Source: Gordonia sp. KTR9
GTDB lineage: Bacteria; Actinomycetota; Actinomycetes; Mycobacteriales; Mycobacteriaceae
Assembly: GCF_000143885.2 (NCBI RefSeq)
Contig: NC_018580.1
Span: 62,001-126,000, forward strand
Direction of reading: 5' to 3'
DNA: 64,000 bases
The notes under the pieces are model-generated. The model was not told where the DNA came from and did no database searches. It saw nothing but the letters and a program-made list of their open reading frames with translations. Of the stretch, positions 35,409 to 44,884 are shown one piece after another. The position numbers and the translations under genes are program-made. The stretch's first letter is position 1; every line of letters starts with the position of its first letter.

Positions 35409-36972
35409 GGACGTCAACATCAGCGAGCTTGATCGGCGGATCAAGGTTGAGCTCAAGCGTGCAGGGCACGTGAATGTCTCCACGCCGCAGCGCCTGACGG
35501 CAGAGTATCTCGCGCACCTCAAACGGGGCGCGGGCGCAACAACCCGCACCCAGAGAAGCCGGTCGCTACAGCGCGTATCGGGCAAAGAGCACTTCCCCGC
35601 AATCAGGCCTGGGCAAATAGTCGCCATCGACGCCACGAGGGCGGATAACCTCGTATATGACCCGCTTCTCGGGCGACCCTTCAGCGTCGAAATCCTCACT
35701 GCGATCGACGTCGCCACCAGAGTGATCCTCGCACTGCGCGTGGTGCCGAAGAGCGCCGATGGAATCGATGCCGGGCTACTTCTTTACGACATCTGCCGCC
35801 CGTTCTCGATGATGGTGGAGGGCACCACCATCAGTCACTGGCGCTGGGCCGGTTTGCCCCAAGTCGTCGACGCTTCTGATGTCGCGGTCAAGGTTGGGCG
35901 CAGAAGTGTTGCACCCGATTTCACTACGCTTCAAGGAGAGCACCACATCCCTGGCGTCATGCCGGACGCGATCCGCGCCGACCACGGTTCGATCTTCGTG
36001 TCCGATCACTTCCGCGCGATTCTGCGTGACTTCGGGATTGACTTGTTGCTCAGTCGCGGGAAAAAGCCAACGGACAACCCCCACGTTGAACGCTGGCACG
36101 AGACGCTACAGCGGGCCGTTCAACAGCTCCCTGGCTACAAAGGTCGCAATACCTCGGAGCGCGGCCGATTGGTCGCCGAGGAGGCATTGGTCACGGCCGC
36201 CGAACTGGAAGAACACCTTCGGCGATTCGTCGCCTTGGACTACCACCGGTCGTGGCACACAGGCTTGGTTATCGGTGGTGAGCCCACCGCTCGCACCAGT
36301 CCTTTGGAGCTCTGGGACATCATGCTCGACGTCACCGGCCGTATCGACGTACCGCAGCGTGCAGACATGATCTATCAGATGCTTCCGGTCAAGTGGGGCA
36401 CAGTCGGAGTCGCAGGTGTCGAGTTTGCTGAGATGGTCTACGACGGCAAGCTACTCGATGATTTCCGGAATGTCGCACGGGGCCAGTTCAGGGACGACGA
36501 CAACAAGGTTCCCTTTCTTGTCGACCCGCACGACTTGTCGAGCATCTGGTTCCCGCACCCCGAGACCGGCCGTGTACGCCCCGTTGCGTGGCGAGGATCT
36601 TTCTTCACTGACGCGCCGATGACCGATACGATCGTTCAGGCTGTTAGGCGGCGCGTCCGCGAACGCGGCGGCAACCACATTCTGAGTCGGGGCTCAGCGC
36701 AGCGGCAGATCCTCGACGAGCTCACGGAACTCACCTCTGGGCCCGTTCCAACTGACTGGACTGCCAAACTGTCAGCCGCGCACCGCAGAGTTGAACAATC
36801 GCGCAAAGACCACGAAGAAGCTCAGGCAGCCCAAGGTGCAACCCGCGACGAAGCCACTCAGTCGGGCGGCAACGAAGCACGCACCAAGACGCCCCATACC
36901 GATTCACCCCAGGACGACGTTCCCTTGGACATCCTCGACGTCCCGTGGCCGACGATGCGGGCCGACTCCTGA
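35409..36972 (+). pseudogene. tnsB: tnsB 3' segment with the DDE catalytic core
   Basis: This is the remainder of tnsB after the IS. In restored numbering the catalytic residues are D284 (VAIDATRAD), D401 (IRADHGSIF) and E437 (NPHVERWHE), giving the classic 35-residue D-to-E spacing. The C-terminal part has a beta-barrel-like domain and an acidic tail (PQDDVPLDILDVPW) that in Tn7 TnsB contacts TnsC. The stop overlaps the tnsC start (TGATG at 36970). Without the 5' part it lacks end-binding domains, so transposition should need complementation or loss of the IS. Confidence 0.92.
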
Positions 36973-38027
36973 TGGACTCCCTCGCTTGGCATTTGGCTTG
37001 CACCAAACCGGAGTTGCCAGAACCACCTCTGTACACGTCGGCTGGTTGGGACAGGATGACATCCGAGGACCGCGCGCGGGCGGTCGATGCGCTGCGTCAA
37101 TGGATGAATGGACTCTACGTCGAAACGGCCGAGACCCGCGCAGTCGCAGACCGACTCACTGAGATCGTGCAGGAGAATTCTGAAACGGGCCCCGGTGCGA
37201 AGGCAATAGCGTCGGTCACAGGTGCAAGCACGCTCGGGAAGAGCACGGCGGTCCGCCGCTGGGCCACAAGGAAATACGTGGAATGGATCGTAGGCGCACC
37301 GAAAGGCCCTGCAGAACTGCCCACGTGGAACCCTCAGCCAACGATCGACGCAGACCTATGCCCCGTCGTTTGGGTCAACCTGCAATCTGGCTCGATGGTC
37401 AAAGGATTCAACTCCCAAGTCCTTGACTTCTTCCGCTTATCCGCCAGCGGCGCCGCCCACCAGACGTCAACCGCCGCGGTCAGGGCATTGGCACGCCACG
37501 GCGTGCGCACCCTTCTCATCGACGACTTCCATCTACTGCGTACCAACTGGAAGGGCGGCCGGGAGGTCCTCGATCACGTGAAGTACATGAACACCGAGCT
37601 CGGCGAATTCAACGCCAGCTTAATTCTGGTTGGGACAGACCTCGAATCCAGTGAAGCCATGAGCGATGCCCAGCTTATCGGCCGCCTCCAGCCAATGAGC
37701 TTCAGTCCGTACGGAATCGAGACTTCGGAGGAGCAACACGCGTGGCAGCAACTGCTCTACGGGCTGGAAGGTTATCTCCTTCCGCATCTCCCTCGGGCAA
37801 GCGAAGGGCTTCTCACTTCACAGCTCGCGGGGCCCATCTGGAAGCGATCTCAGGGCTACGTCGGTGACGCGACACGCCTCCTCCGCATTGCGACACTTGC
37901 AGCGATCGCCGACGGCACGCACACGATCAACCCAGAACACCTGAAGGAAGTCCGCCTCAGTAAACGAGCGCACGCAGCAGAGGCGGAAATCGATCTTCGG
38001 CGCCGCAGCAAGCAGAGCAGGGTGTGA
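36972..38027 (+). CDS. tnsC: TnsC-like AAA+ regulator
   Basis: ATG at 36972 overlaps the tnsB stop; 351 residues. Walker A is GASTLGKST (K90) and Walker B LLIDDFH (D184, D185), followed by a sensor region ILVGTDLES and an Arg-containing IGRLQPMSF. TnsC forms a ring on DNA that links the TniQ target selector to the TnsAB transposase. The N-terminal 40 residues (PELPEPPLYTSAGW) resemble the TnsB-interaction extensions of TniB/TnsC proteins. It is followed immediately by tniQ. Confidence 0.92.
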   Translation: MDSLAWHLACTKPELPEPPLYTSAGWDRMTSEDRARAVDALRQWMNGLYVETAETRAVADRLTEIVQENSETGPGAKAIASVTGASTLGKSTAVRRWATRKYVEWIVGAPKGPAELPTWNPQPTIDADLCPVVWVNLQSGSMVKGFNSQVLDFFRLSASGAAHQTSTAAVRALARHGVRTLLIDDFHLLRTNWKGGREVLDHVKYMNTELGEFNASLILVGTDLESSEAMSDAQLIGRLQPMSFSPYGIETSEEQHAWQQLLYGLEGYLLPHLPRASEGLLTSQLAGPIWKRSQGYVGDATRLLRIATLAAIADGTHTINPEHLKEVRLSKRAHAAEAEIDLRRRSKQSRV

Positions 38028-38059
38028 TGTCACCGGCAGACAACGGAAGGGGGCTATCC

Positions 38060-39589
38060 ATGCGAGAGCCTCGTATCGGCTATCTGCCTGCTCGACCGAT
38101 TCCAGCCGACGATGAATCGCTGGAGTCCTTCGTATCGCGCGCGGCGACGGCGAATTGCACCACCGTCACCAAGATCCTTGGTCGAAGTCAGTTACCGCGA
38201 TCAGCGTCTGACTACGAGCCGATTCTGCGGCACCTGGCCACGCTGACGCGCCAGCCATTCTCGCGCATTTCGGCGATGACCCTTGATGACTGCCATAGTC
38301 GAGTGCTCGCGAAGGAAGGCTGGCTGGCAAGTGAGTGGGGTCAGCATTGCCGTTGCGCACCAAACGGAGTGGCACGGCGAGAGTGGGCGTTGGCTTTGTC
38401 TCCGGTCTGCTTCTACTGCGGGCACCTCATCGGCATGCCCGGTAGCGGCACTGCGCAGCTGACCAGAGTTCCCGACCGGATTCTGTCGGTCTGCAAGGAG
38501 GTCTCGTCCGCTGCGCACAGATCTGCGAATGACTTCGATGCACTCGACCGACTTGAGTGTCTCCGCGCGGAACTACCCTCGGTGGCTCGTCGGCTCAGTC
38601 GAGGATCTGCACACTGGATCCCAGCGGATGCTCAGTTGGTGACCACTGCGACGGCAGATCTTGCGACGAGTCACGAGTCCGAGGAAGAGCTACCGCGATC
38701 TCCTGCCGTTCGTGCACTGGCCATCGCAATGGCCTGGGAAGAACAGCGAACGTGGCTGACACCACGAGTATCTCCACATCCACGTCCCACTCCTGTCCGA
38801 CCAGAGAATTCTGAAATACCCGATTCGCAGGTCTTCACTCGACGGGTACTCCGCACAGGCGCGAAGACTGTCAAGACCATGCGGTTACCGAAGAGCTCAG
38901 TCCGCCATCCACGCGGCGAAGATCTGATCCGGCTGGCGCTTGGCCATACGCAATTGACGCTTGACCACATCCCAGGGATCTACCGGCAAGAAGGCGAACC
39001 GTTCGTGCTCGACCCCGCCCAGTGGTTGTGGCGTTCCAGAGTCGCGCTACTTCTCAGTCAATGTGTTCGGTTGCGCGATCATTGGAGCCTTGCCGACGAG
39101 CCGACCTACCGTCTGACGAAAGCTGGTAGCTACTCGATTTGCATAGGGGCGTGGCCGAAATGGACTCCGATCTTCCACCGCGAGAGCGACATTGCCCATG
39201 CGATGAATCTGGCGCGAGCCCTATGCCTCGATGAGCTCGTCAACTACCGTGAGCGCCGCGACGCGTTAAGAAGGATTGAAGCCGCCCCGCCGGACCTGGT
39301 CGGCACCCTGCCCGCAGCCGCCCGGAACTTCGATGGCTGCGCCCGGCTCGCCGCATCTTGGATGTGGTTCGATGCAACCTGTGATAGCCCGCGTACACGG
39401 CCAGACGCCGAACACCTGAAAGCATTTGACGCTGCGCTCAACCCTGAAGGCCGTCTCATCCTTCGCAGTGCCGCCGAAGCGATCTGCGTCGCCGACGAAG
39501 ATCTTGTGCGTCAGGTTGGGAGTGGAGACTTCGGTGTGGTGGATTCGGACCGAGTCTCAGAAGAGGACCGGACTCGTGTGGGCGCGTGA
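38060..39589 (+). CDS. tniQ: TniQ/TnsD-family target selector 1
   Basis: Start set at 38060 (509 residues) by GGAAGGGGG six bases upstream; an ATG at 38027 overlapping the tnsC stop is in frame. The TniQ opening LPARPIPADDESLESFVSRAA is followed by a zinc-binding pattern (HCRC...CFYCGHLI near residues 105-140). The C-terminal 300 residues have no clear motif and would hold the DNA-reading part. TniQ/TnsD proteins direct Tn7-like elements to fixed sites. A 63-base gap separates it from a second family member. Confidence 0.88.
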   Translation: MREPRIGYLPARPIPADDESLESFVSRAATANCTTVTKILGRSQLPRSASDYEPILRHLATLTRQPFSRISAMTLDDCHSRVLAKEGWLASEWGQHCRCAPNGVARREWALALSPVCFYCGHLIGMPGSGTAQLTRVPDRILSVCKEVSSAAHRSANDFDALDRLECLRAELPSVARRLSRGSAHWIPADAQLVTTATADLATSHESEEELPRSPAVRALAIAMAWEEQRTWLTPRVSPHPRPTPVRPENSEIPDSQVFTRRVLRTGAKTVKTMRLPKSSVRHPRGEDLIRLALGHTQLTLDHIPGIYRQEGEPFVLDPAQWLWRSRVALLLSQCVRLRDHWSLADEPTYRLTKAGSYSICIGAWPKWTPIFHRESDIAHAMNLARALCLDELVNYRERRDALRRIEAAPPDLVGTLPAAARNFDGCARLAASWMWFDATCDSPRTRPDAEHLKAFDAALNPEGRLILRSAAEAICVADEDLVRQVGSGDFGVVDSDRVSEEDRTRVGA

Positions 39590-39652
39590 CTTCCAGTCGC
39601 TCGCCGACTGCGGGCGCTACCAAACCGCGACGGCGACGGAGCCGCTGAGCTA

Positions 39653-41311
39653 ATGCTCCCCGCTCGAGTTGCAATCGATCCACGCGAGTCGCTTGATTCG
39701 TACCTCGAGCGGATTGCACTTGTGAACGATCTGACGACCAAGAGTCTTGTCCGCATGCTCAAGGAGAACCGGGACGGATCGTCGGTCTCGACGGCTTTCA
39801 TGCTGGTCCGGCCTAGCGATGAGCTCGTCGGCCGAATAGTGGATCTCACTGGGCTGGGGGCATCGGCCGTCGAGAATTCGACCTTGTTGCGTTACGACGG
39901 AGGCGCGCCACTCAACCTCGACGGCTTCGACCCGCTCGATCGGGCGAGCTACCGCGCCATCGTTTGCCAGGGGTGGTTCCCGCAGCATGGGACGCAACTA
40001 TGCCCACTCTGCCTATCGCACGACGGAATCTGGCAGCTGTCGTGGAAGCTACCGGTGTCGACAGTGTGTCCCGACCACGGCGTCTACCTGGTCGCTGAGT
40101 GTTCAAGCTGTGGCCGGCGCTTTCGAACGCGACACCACAGTCCGCTGCGTCCTCGGCTCGATGAACACCAGCCGTGCGGAAATCCGCTCGGATTCTCGGC
40201 TCCCTGCCGACACTCCATCCTGAGAGAGAAACCGACGGCTGCATCCGAAGGTGCAATTCGGACCGCAAAGCGGGTTACGGCCGCTATCGAAGGCGAAGAA
40301 ACGAGCGTTCTCGATGGCGCTCTCGCGCCCCCCGCGTACCTCGCAGAAGTCCGAAACTTAACCACTCTTCTGCTTCACCTCGCATCCCGGGCTCGCGCAA
40401 GGGGTTTCGTCGAATGGGCCGGAGAGCTCCAAGCCGAAGCCGCTGGTCGCACAACTGAGCTTCGAGGGCCTCGGTGGGGTATTCAGCCGCCGACAAGTGC
40501 AGTCACCCGCGGTGAAGCACTGGCGGAGGCGGATGGGATTCTGTCCAGTCCGAAGAGTGCGGACGCCGTCGCACGGTTGGCCGAGTGGTTCGATCTGATC
40601 CCGGACGTCCCGGGCGGCCCGAGAGGATGGATCGTCAATCGCGCGGCAAAGAGTCCGGTGTTGAGCTGGCTGGTGGTCCAGGTGCTTTCAGCCCGCCGCC
40701 ATGTCGGCCTGCAGATCGATCATCACGACGCGTTGATCGATCTGCCGCTGTCAGCGATCCCTCAACTTCTCGATGAGCACACCTACCGTCGTCATTTCGC
40801 TGGGATGCTAACAACGCAGGAAAGCACGGGGCGGCTGTATGCCTCCCTGTGTATTGCGCGCGCACAACGGCCAGGGTCGACGTGGTCCACCGCTGCAGCG
40901 AGTATCGAACTCGACCCGGACATTGGCAGACGGACATCGCGAGCGGCGAGCACGCGACTGGCCGCGAGTCCTTCAGAGATCGCGGCAGCCGCCAACGCGG
41001 CAGCGAGTGAACTATCGCGTCGACGGGATTATCGGGCGCTCGAGCGACGAGTCATCGAGCTCGCGAGTACGCCCGACACGTGGTTTACCGATTGGGCGCG
41101 GTCGGCGAGTCCGAGGAGGCGCGCGGCCGCACTCCCGTACGCGGTGACATGGATGTGGTGCGAGGTTGCTCAGGGGTGGTTGGACACCAGCCCGGCGTGG
41201 CCGCCGCCGGTGACCCGACAATCGAAGGCGGCTTATCGGGTGTTTCGTGACACGCTTCCGGAGGAGTTGGGGCGAGCATTGCGCGAACTCGCCGATGGGA
41301 ATTCGAGGTGA
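39653..41311 (+). CDS. TniQ/TnsD-family target selector 2
   Basis: 552 residues from ATG 39653. It opens LPARVAIDPRESLDSYLERIA, the TniQ start, and has HGTQLCPLC...STVCPDHG...ECSSCGRRF, a richer zinc-finger set that is typical of TnsD/TniQ. The C-terminal half (residues about 200-550) is helical and Arg-rich, as expected for site-specific DNA binding. Two selectors in one element imply two targeting modes, or a TniQ adaptor working with a DNA-reading TnsD; which one acts on the site found here is not determined. Confidence 0.88.
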   Translation: MLPARVAIDPRESLDSYLERIALVNDLTTKSLVRMLKENRDGSSVSTAFMLVRPSDELVGRIVDLTGLGASAVENSTLLRYDGGAPLNLDGFDPLDRASYRAIVCQGWFPQHGTQLCPLCLSHDGIWQLSWKLPVSTVCPDHGVYLVAECSSCGRRFRTRHHSPLRPRLDEHQPCGNPLGFSAPCRHSILREKPTAASEGAIRTAKRVTAAIEGEETSVLDGALAPPAYLAEVRNLTTLLLHLASRARARGFVEWAGELQAEAAGRTTELRGPRWGIQPPTSAVTRGEALAEADGILSSPKSADAVARLAEWFDLIPDVPGGPRGWIVNRAAKSPVLSWLVVQVLSARRHVGLQIDHHDALIDLPLSAIPQLLDEHTYRRHFAGMLTTQESTGRLYASLCIARAQRPGSTWSTAAASIELDPDIGRRTSRAASTRLAASPSEIAAAANAAASELSRRRDYRALERRVIELASTPDTWFTDWARSASPRRRAAALPYAVTWMWCEVAQGWLDTSPAWPPPVTRQSKAAYRVFRDTLPEELGRALRELADGNSR

Positions 41312-41473
41312 CGGGCGTCGGGTGGCACCTCAGCGAAGTCTTCGACAGCTTCTCAGCAAGCGTTCGAAGGCCTGGCAATGCCACTCGGTTTGGTCTCGTT
41401 GAATTCCCGGCGATGGCGAACCTGTCAGTGTTGACGGGTAGCGTTCGAGAGCTGTCAATGAGGAGGTCCACAC

Positions 41474-44400
41474 GTGCAGCTTGAAGAGTTGAAGCCCGGT
41501 CTGCGAATCGAGGGTCTCATTCCCGCAGAGGTGATCACCGTCATCGCTGCCCAGTGGCATGGCACGGACGCACTCGCACTCACCTACCAGAACGCCTCAG
41601 GTGGCCTCGGCCAACGGGTTGTGTTCCGCAAGGACCAAGACAACCTCAGCGTCGCGGCCAGCGGGAGCCGCGCGTTCGACGCAACCGCCAGTGACTTCAA
41701 GCTCGTCGCCGAGGCCCAGCGCATCTCGCTAGCTGGGCTGTTCGATCCGATGTTGGCTGTCGCGACGAGCGACGTGCAGCCGTTGCCGCACCAGATTCGT
41801 GCGGTATACGGGGAGCTCTTGCCGCGGACTCCGCTGCGGTTCCTCCTCGCCGACGACCCAGGGGCCGGCAAGACGATCATGGCTGGCCTCTACGTCAAGG
41901 AGCTGTTGCTCCGCGACGACGTCAAGCAGTGCCTGATCATCGCTCCCGGTGGACTGGTCGAGCAGTGGCAGGACGAACTGTTTTTCAAGTTCGGGCTGCG
42001 GTTCGATCTGCTGACCAATCAGCTCATCGACGCCAACATCAACCTCAACGTCTTCGAAACCAACCCGCTGCTGATCGCACGCATGGACCAGCTCTCCCGC
42101 AACGAGGCACTCCAAGCCCAGCTCAAGGAGACCGAGTGGGATCTGATCATCGTCGACGAGGCACACCGAATGGGTGCGCACTACTTCGGCGGCAAGCTGG
42201 AGAAGACCAAACGCTTCCTGCTCGGGGAACTGCTCGGCCAGATCACCCGCCACCTCCTGCTGATGACCGCGACCCCACATTCGGGCAAGGAAGAAGACTT
42301 CCAGCTCTTCCTCACCCTGCTCGACCGCGACCGGTTCGAGGGCAAACAGAAGAAGTCTGTCGATGTCACCGGAATCATGCGGCGCATGGTCAAGGAAGAC
42401 CTGCTGACGTTCGAAGGCAAGAAGCTCTTCCCCGAACGCATCGCCGAAACCGTGCCCTACGAATTGACCGAGGGGGAAAAGGACCTCTACGAGGACGTCA
42501 CTCGCTATGTTCGCGAGGGCATGAACCGCGCCGACAGGCTCGGCGGCAAACGTAAGAACACGGTCGGCTTCGCCCTGACCGTTCTCCAGCGGCGACTCGC
42601 CTCCAGCCCTGAGGCGATCTACAAGAGTCTCGTCCGACGCTCCGAACGGCTGGAGCGCAAGAAGACCGAGATTCTTAACGGCACCTACAAGGAACCCGAC
42701 GACGTCATCGGCTCAGGTGACTTCGACGAAGATGAATACAACGCCGAAGAGCTGGAGCAACTTGAGGAAGACGTGATGGACGCGGCCACCGCCGCCCAGA
42801 CCGTCGAGGAGCTCAACGCAGAACTTGTCGAACTCGCTGATCTGATTGCGACCGCCAAGAAGGTCCGCGAGGCTGGCACCGACCGCAAGTGGACCGAACT
42901 CTCCACGATCCTTCAGGACAATGCACTGGTCACCGATTCCAACGGTTGGCCCCGGAAGTTCATCATCTTCACCGAGCACCGCGACACCCTTGACTACCTC
43001 CAGTCCAAGATAGGCTCCCTGCTCGGCAAGCCCGACTCGGTCAAGGCGATCCACGGCGGCGTCCGCCGAGGCGAGCGGCGCGTGATCACCGAGGAGTTCA
43101 CCAAGAACCGCGACGTCCAAATCCTGATCGCGACCGACGCCGCCGGGGAAGGCCTTAACCTTCAGGCCGCGCATCTGATGGTCAATTACGACCTGCCGTG
43201 GAACCCTAACCGCATCGAGCAGCGCTTCGGTCGCATCCACCGCATAGGCCAGGAAGAGGTCTGCCGACTCTGGAACCTTGTAGCCTCCAACACCCGCGAG
43301 GGTGAAGTCTTCACCCGCCTGCTGGAGAAGCTCGACCAGATGCGCCAGACATACGGCGGCAGAGTCTTCGACGTCCTCGGCGAGGCCTTCACCGAAACCC
43401 CGCTACGCAACCTTCTACTCGATGCCATCCAGTACGGCGAGCGCCCCGACGTCAAGGCCAAGATGCACGAGGTCATCGACGCTTCGGTCGGGGATGGACT
43501 CAAGGACCTTCTCGATGAACGGGCACTGGCGTCGGAGAACCTGGCCGAGGCCGACCTGTATGCACTGCGCGCGGCAATGGACGAGGCACGCGCCCGCAGG
43601 CTTCAACCGCACTATATCGAGATGGCGTTCAAGGCCGCGTTCTCTCGCCTCGGTGGCCGCATCGTGAAGCGCGAACGGGGCCGCTACGAGATTGCAAACG
43701 TGCCCCAGCAGATCCGCGCCGCCGGAAAAGGGCCAATAGCCACAAAATACGACCGAGTCACGTTCGACCTCGGCAAAGTCCACGCAGAGGAGCTCAGCCG
43801 CGCCGACCTGCTTGCCCCAGGTCATCCTCTGCACGACGCGGTCATGGAAGAGTCCGTGCGCCAGTTCGGCGGCTCCCTCAACCGAGGCACGGTTTTGGTT
43901 TCCTCGACGCTGGAGGAGACACACCTGCTCGTGGGCGTGATCGAAGAGGTCGCCGATGCGACCGGAGAGTCCGTCGCACGTCGCTTCGGCTACGCCTACG
44001 TCGACAGCTTCGGTACCGTGACGCCTGCTGGCCCCGCGCCCTACCTGGACTGCGTGGCGGCACCCGAGAACGCCGTCACCGATTCAGCCCGCACCCTTCC
44101 GTGGCTGGCCGATGCTGAAGACAAAGCCACGAGCTGGATCATCGCCAACCAACTCCCCGACTACCTCGCCGACGTTCAGCCGAGGCGCCTTGCCGAGTTG
44201 AGTAAGGCACGTGACCTGGTCATCAAGAGGCTCGAAGGTGAACGCGATCGCCTCATCCTCGATGCCGCCGTCGCGGCGGAAAAGGAACGCGCCGGTGAGA
44301 AGCCGAAAGAATCTTCGGAGAGCCTGAATCGTAAGGCCGTCGAACTCGACGCCCGTCTACGCAAGAGGCTCGCACTGCTTGACCAGCAGCAGCTCATGTC

Positions 44401-44884
44401 GACCAAGCCACCACGCATCGTCACCGCAGCACTGGTAATCCCCATCGGGATGTTGGAGGCAGACCTTCCCGCGACCGCGCCGATCCACGCCAAGGAGACC
44501 AAGGAGGTCGAACGCCGCGGCGTCGACCTGGTCTTGGCCCGTGAGCGTGAACTCGGTCGTAAGCCCGTCGAGCAGGCTTTCAACAACCCCGGTTTCGACA
44601 TCCTCTCCACCGACGCCAAGGGCGACACCTACCGCATCGAGGTCAAAGCGCGTATTGAAGGAGCGACCGACTTCTTCGTCACCCATAACGAGGTGATGGT
44701 CGGCAAGAACGCCGTCCCGCGCTACCGCCTCGCCCTCGTCCGCGTCGACTCACGCGGCGCCCAGCACGACGAGGTCCACTACCTCGACAACCCATTCGCC
44801 ACCACCGACCTCGGTGACTTCAACGCCACCGGCATCCGAGGCGATTGGTCCAAGCAGTGGGCAAAAGGGAAGGCACCGTTTTGA
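41474..44884 (+). CDS. SNF2/DEAH helicase with C-terminal DUF3883 (DrmD-like)
   Basis: GTG at 41474 with AGGAGG seven bases upstream; 1136 residues. Superfamily 2 motifs are complete: Walker A DDPGAGKT (K133), DEAH (228-231), TATPHSGKEEDF, and QRFGRIHRIGQ near residue 580. The C-terminal region (about 1030-1110) reads NPGFDILSTDAKGDTYRIEVKA and is a DUF3883-type nuclease-fold domain with the E-x-K core. Such helicases occur with DUF1156 methylases and DUF499 ATPases in anti-phage islands and resemble DISARM DrmD (from memory). It presumably translocates on foreign DNA. First gene of the cargo; its stop overlaps the next start (TGATG at 44882). Confidence 0.9.
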   Translation: MQLEELKPGLRIEGLIPAEVITVIAAQWHGTDALALTYQNASGGLGQRVVFRKDQDNLSVAASGSRAFDATASDFKLVAEAQRISLAGLFDPMLAVATSDVQPLPHQIRAVYGELLPRTPLRFLLADDPGAGKTIMAGLYVKELLLRDDVKQCLIIAPGGLVEQWQDELFFKFGLRFDLLTNQLIDANINLNVFETNPLLIARMDQLSRNEALQAQLKETEWDLIIVDEAHRMGAHYFGGKLEKTKRFLLGELLGQITRHLLLMTATPHSGKEEDFQLFLTLLDRDRFEGKQKKSVDVTGIMRRMVKEDLLTFEGKKLFPERIAETVPYELTEGEKDLYEDVTRYVREGMNRADRLGGKRKNTVGFALTVLQRRLASSPEAIYKSLVRRSERLERKKTEILNGTYKEPDDVIGSGDFDEDEYNAEELEQLEEDVMDAATAAQTVEELNAELVELADLIATAKKVREAGTDRKWTELSTILQDNALVTDSNGWPRKFIIFTEHRDTLDYLQSKIGSLLGKPDSVKAIHGGVRRGERRVITEEFTKNRDVQILIATDAAGEGLNLQAAHLMVNYDLPWNPNRIEQRFGRIHRIGQEEVCRLWNLVASNTREGEVFTRLLEKLDQMRQTYGGRVFDVLGEAFTETPLRNLLLDAIQYGERPDVKAKMHEVIDASVGDGLKDLLDERALASENLAEADLYALRAAMDEARARRLQPHYIEMAFKAAFSRLGGRIVKRERGRYEIANVPQQIRAAGKGPIATKYDRVTFDLGKVHAEELSRADLLAPGHPLHDAVMEESVRQFGGSLNRGTVLVSSTLEETHLLVGVIEEVADATGESVARRFGYAYVDSFGTVTPAGPAPYLDCVAAPENAVTDSARTLPWLADAEDKATSWIIANQLPDYLADVQPRRLAELSKARDLVIKRLEGERDRLILDAAVAAEKERAGEKPKESSESLNRKAVELDARLRKRLALLDQQQLMSTKPPRIVTAALVIPIGMLEADLPATAPIHAKETKEVERRGVDLVLARERELGRKPVEQAFNNPGFDILSTDAKGDTYRIEVKARIEGATDFFVTHNEVMVGKNAVPRYRLALVRVDSRGAQHDEVHYLDNPFATTDLGDFNATGIRGDWSKQWAKGKAPF

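Noticed and set aside
34972..36972. A 666-residue + strand open frame
   Set aside because: Its first 145 codons run antisense through the IS3 element. The real gene is tnsB, interrupted at 34161-35408.
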